Shown: one piece after another, positions 5,960 through 7,962 of the stretch
How positions within the stretch are numbered: the stretch's first letter is position 1
Layout of the letters: each line of letters starts with the position of its first letter
DNA from: Prochlorococcus sp. AG-455-E15
GTDB taxonomy: Bacteria > Cyanobacteriota > Cyanobacteriia > PCC-6307 > Cyanobiaceae
Length of the DNA stretch: 7,962 nt
NCBI GenBank assembly: GCA_003212115.1
Contig: QCQS01000039.1
Location: forward strand, 1 to 7,962
Direction: 5' to 3'
The notes under the pieces: model-generated
Database searches by the model: none
What the model was told of the DNA's origin: nothing
The model's input: the letters and a program-made list of their open reading frames with translations, nothing else
Position numbers and translations under genes: made by a program

Positions 5960-6217
5960 ATGTCAAATCCACTAATAAGAGAATCAGATCATTATGTATT
6001 ATTAGAGCCAGATTCAAAGGAAAAAATTGTATCAAAGCAAGAAGCAATTTTATGGTTGAAGAATTGGCTTAGTAAAACAGAAACACAAACAATATATCAA
6101 AATATAGAAGATCCTGATCAGGAATTTTTTGAAGAATTATTGGAAAGCACTTATGAATTAGAAATAAAATTAGGATACGTTATCAAATGGTTTGCCGTAA
6201 GAATTGAGCCAGATTAA
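5960..6217 (+). CDS. CRR7-like protein (NDH complex accessory factor)
   Basis: An 85-residue soluble acidic protein. The opening DHYVLLEPDSKEKIVSKQEAILWLKNWL (10-37) and the ending ELEIKLGYVIKWFAVRIEP (66-84) match the chlororespiratory reduction 7 family as I remember it (YVLLEPG..E.FVS.EEL...L..WL and a final W-[FY]-x-V-R-[IL]-E). In plants CRR7 is needed for accumulation of the chloroplast NDH complex; a role with cyanobacterial NDH-1 is inferred from homology, not shown. No signal peptide or membrane segment is present. The ATG is one base from the start of the divergent DUF6816-like gene, so any promoter and ribosome-binding site must lie inside that gene; only a weak AAGAAG precedes it. 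The stop TAA overlaps the aroK stop within the same TTAA. Confidence 0.78.
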   Translation: MSNPLIRESDHYVLLEPDSKEKIVSKQEAILWLKNWLSKTETQTIYQNIEDPDQEFFEELLESTYELEIKLGYVIKWFAVRIEPD

Positions 6218-6771
6218 CTAATTATTTCTTTATAAATTGCATTAATTATTTTCATAGCGACTTCTTCAATATTTTCCTTTTTTACTTGAATTCTTAAATC
6301 TGCTTGAGAATACAAATTTTCTCTAGATTGAAAAATGCTCATATACAAATCATTTAGATTCTTTCCCTGAAGGAGTGGCCTATTTTCAATTTCATTTTTC
6401 AATCTTTCAATTGCTATATCTTTGTCGAGATCTATCCAAGCAATTATTCCCTGTCTTAAGATTCCCCAGTTTTCCGATTTGGTAACTATTCCTCCCCCAG
6501 TTGAGATTACTAATGAAGGAATTTTGATAGTTTCTTTAAGGCAGTTTGCTTCTAATTCGCGGAAATTATCTTCTCCTTCATCCTTAAAAATTTGATTGAT
6601 AGATTTTTTTGCCAACTTCTCTATTAATGAATCTAAATCAATGTATTTATACTTCAATAATTCAGCCAGCTTTAAACCAGTTTGTGACTTACCAGAACCC
6701 ATCATTCCTATTAAAAATATGCTTCTGCCCTTAATAGCATGAACTGTTTTTTCGATAATGGATTGTTCCAT
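6214..6771 (-). CDS. aroK: Shikimate kinase
   Basis: Phosphorylates shikimate to shikimate-3-phosphate with ATP, step five of the chorismate pathway, in the cytoplasm. All active-site landmarks are present in the 185-residue protein: Walker A GMMGSGKS (22-29), DLD (45-47) for Mg2+ and shikimate, FRELE with shikimate-binding Arg71, the glycine triplet TGGG (91-94), the lid arginine in NRPLLQ (Arg131), and the late Arg150 in SRENLYSQAD. The N-terminal extension of about 15 residues before the first strand is short and unremarkable. It appears monocistronic, converging on the CRR7-like gene with a 4-base overlap. It is divergent from the pterin-synthase gene, with 50 bases between starts. Confidence 0.97.
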   Translation of the reverse strand: MEQSIIEKTVHAIKGRSIFLIGMMGSGKSQTGLKLAELLKYKYIDLDSLIEKLAKKSINQIFKDEGEDNFRELEANCLKETIKIPSLVISTGGGIVTKSENWGILRQGIIAWIDLDKDIAIERLKNEIENRPLLQGKNLNDLYMSIFQSRENLYSQADLRIQVKKENIEEVAMKIINAIYKEIIS

Positions 6772-6804
6772 AAAGACAAAAGCGTATTTAAAACCTTAAG
6801 ATAG

Positions 6805-6810
6805 TATTAT
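6805..6810 (+). promoter_or_regulatory. Candidate -10 box for the pterin-synthase operon
   Basis: TATTAT (one mismatch to TATAAT), overlapping TAGTAT at 6802-6807, lies 11 to 14 bases before the ATG at 6822 in the 50-base gap between aroK and the pterin-synthase gene. It would give a leader of only about 5-8 bases. There is no TGn extension and no clear -35 box, so support is weak. An AGG at 6818-6820 touches the start codon too closely to be a normal ribosome-binding site. Confidence 0.25.
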
Positions 6811-6821
6811 CGCAGACAGGT

Positions 6822-7748
6822 ATGACTTCTACACAATCCAAACCATCTCATGGAAAAGGACGTGAATGCGTCATAACTCGACGTGCCTGCTTTAGTTCTA
6901 GTCACCGTTATTGGCTGCCTGAAAAAAGCCCAGAAGAAAATTTATCTCTTTTTGGAAAGTGCAGTATTGCACCAGGTCATGGTCATAATTATGAACTTAT
7001 TGTTTCAATGGGTGGAGAACTAGACTCAGATGGAATGGTACTTAATCTCTCTGATGTAAAACACTCTATTAAAGATAAGGTTACTGAACAATTAGATTTT
7101 CGTTTTTTAAATGATGTCTGGCCTGAATTTAATGTTAATAATCAAGAGGGTATACTTCCAACAACTGAAGCATTAGTAAAGGTTATTTGGAGTCGTCTAA
7201 AGGACGATTTACCTCTTACAAGTCTAAGGCTTTATGAAAACCCAAATTTATGGGCAGATTATTTTGGAAAAAACATGGAAGCATTTTTAACAGTACAAAC
7301 TCATTTTGCAGCCGCTCATAGACTTGCAAAAGAAGAGATTTCCTTTGATGAAAATAAAAAAATCTATGGGAAATGTGCCAGAGTTAATGGACATGGTCAT
7401 AACTATCTTGTCGATATAACTGTAAAAGGAGACATTGATAAAAGAACGGGAATGGTTTGCGACTTATCTACTCTCCAGGAGATAATTAATGATTTGGTTG
7501 TTGAACAACTAGATCATACTTTTTTAAATAAAGACATCGAATTTTTCCAAAATTGTGTTCCAACTGCTGAAAATATAGCTTTATATATTTCTGATATTCT
7601 TAAAAATCCAATACATGAACTTGGTGCTACTTTACACAAAATAAGACTCCAAGAGAGTCCAAATAATGCTGCAGAAATTTATGTTGATCAAAAGCTAACC
7701 AATTCATTGAAGTTGAAATTTGAAAATAGTTTAGTCTCACAAACTTGA
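6822..7748 (+). CDS. Tandem-domain 6-pyruvoyl/6-carboxy-tetrahydropterin synthase
   Basis: A 308-residue protein built from two copies of the PTPS/QueD T-fold, roughly residues 16-148 and 155-290. The family acts on dihydroneopterin triphosphate, giving 6-pyruvoyl-tetrahydropterin (tetrahydrobiopterin-type pterins) or 6-carboxy-tetrahydropterin (queuosine). Copy 2 is complete: zinc ligands His166 (FAAAHRL), His191 and His193 (GHGHNY), catalytic Cys185, the Asp231-His232 pair in LDHTFLN, and pterin-anchoring Glu278 in RLQES. Copy 1 keeps His28, His53, His55, Cys47 and Glu139 but reads LDFRFLN, with Phe93 where the catalytic His is expected, so it may be inactive or altered. Whether the product feeds pteridine glycosides or queuosine cannot be decided here. 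The gene overlaps the downstream reductase-like gene by 4 bases, implying coupled translation. Confidence 0.9.
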   Translation: MTSTQSKPSHGKGRECVITRRACFSSSHRYWLPEKSPEENLSLFGKCSIAPGHGHNYELIVSMGGELDSDGMVLNLSDVKHSIKDKVTEQLDFRFLNDVWPEFNVNNQEGILPTTEALVKVIWSRLKDDLPLTSLRLYENPNLWADYFGKNMEAFLTVQTHFAAAHRLAKEEISFDENKKIYGKCARVNGHGHNYLVDITVKGDIDKRTGMVCDLSTLQEIINDLVVEQLDHTFLNKDIEFFQNCVPTAENIALYISDILKNPIHELGATLHKIRLQESPNNAAEIYVDQKLTNSLKLKFENSLVSQT

Positions 7749-7962
7749 GTATCCCAAGAGTAATAATAGTTATAGCATCTAGTCTTGATGGGAGAATTGC
7801 ATTTCCTGGAGGTGGAGAATCTCATCTTGGAAGCGAAGAAGATAAGAAAATGTTAAATCAACACTTATCGATAGTGGACGCCACCATTTTTGGTTTAGGT
7901 ACTTTAATAGCTCATCAATCAACTTACCTAATTAAAAATCTCAATGGTAATGACGAAGTAAC
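7745..7962 (+). CDS. RibD C-terminal-domain reductase (N-terminal part)
   Basis: The first 72 codons are present before the right edge cuts the gene. The opening PRVIIVIASSLDGRIAFPGG (4-23) and the later DATIFGLGTLIAHQSTYL (45-62) are characteristic of the RibD C-terminal, DHFR-like reductase domain, which in riboflavin synthesis reduces the ribosyl group of the pyrimidine intermediate with NADPH. No deaminase domain precedes it, so this is a stand-alone reductase, not bifunctional RibD. The start is TTG at 7745, overlapping the upstream stop as TTGA; no ATG occurs in frame until residue 36, inside the domain. Tight linkage to a pterin synthase suggests the substrate might be a pteridine instead of a riboflavin precursor, which is inference. 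Confidence 0.85.
   Translation, partial: MSIPRVIIVIASSLDGRIAFPGGGESHLGSEEDKKMLNQHLSIVDATIFGLGTLIAHQSTYLIKNLNGNDEV

Noticed and set aside
5980..5987. Possible lipoprotein reading of the DUF6816-like N-terminus or promoter hits near its start
   Set aside because: The only Cys in the signal peptide (residue 10) follows Leu, not Gly, Ala or Ser, so it is not a lipobox. AT-rich hexamers here match promoters no better than chance.
1..7962. Mobile element, CRISPR, toxin-antitoxin or phage defence system
   Set aside because: No repeats, transposase, nuclease or small paired toxin-like genes were seen. Every gene fits a conserved cyanobacterial housekeeping or small-protein family.

Overview
The window looks like chromosomal DNA from a high-light-adapted Prochlorococcus or a very close relative. 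The evidence is the strong AT bias, near-complete coding coverage with intergenic gaps of about 100 bp or less, and a set of cyanobacterial or plastid-type families: zeta-carotene desaturase CrtQ, a DUF751/Ycf33-like membrane protein, a CRR7-like protein and a DUF6816-like exported protein. I see no rRNA, tRNA, CRISPR array, insertion sequence or prophage. This assignment rests on gene content recognised by eye, not on a database search.

Layout. Positions 1-1078 hold a minus-strand block: an IscA/HesB-type Fe-S carrier, a TPR protein and the start of a lipid-A-disaccharide-synthase-like glycosyltransferase, cut by the left edge. Divergent from it (1178-3106) is a plus-strand pair, crtQ and a SRPBCC/START-like protein. 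Converging on that pair is a minus-strand block (4484 down to 3099): DUF751, rbfA and hemD. Positions 4539-5264 hold a plus-strand glutathione S-transferase, converging on an exported minus-strand DUF6816-like protein (5251-5958). A plus-strand CRR7-like gene (5960-6217) begins one base from that gene's start codon and converges on minus-strand aroK (6214-6771). Divergent from aroK is a tandem-domain 6-pyruvoyl-tetrahydropterin synthase-like gene (6822-7748). It overlaps by 4 bases a RibD C-terminal (pyrimidine or pteridine reductase-like) gene cut by the right edge.

Function. Most genes belong to core anabolism and photosynthetic upkeep: carotenoid desaturation (crtQ), tetrapyrrole synthesis (hemD), shikimate pathway (aroK), pterin or flavin chemistry, Fe-S delivery and 30S ribosome maturation (rbfA). 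Two small conserved proteins (DUF751, CRR7-like) and one exported protein (DUF6816-like) probably act at the thylakoid.

The region is ordinary core genome, and I found no convincing new defence or mobile system. The points worth a second look are extreme compaction (three overlapping convergent gene ends and one pair of start codons a single base apart), a likely near-leaderless crtQ transcript, the loss of the catalytic histidine in the first half of the duplicated pterin synthase, the translationally coupled reductase beside it, and the SRPBCC protein tied to crtQ.
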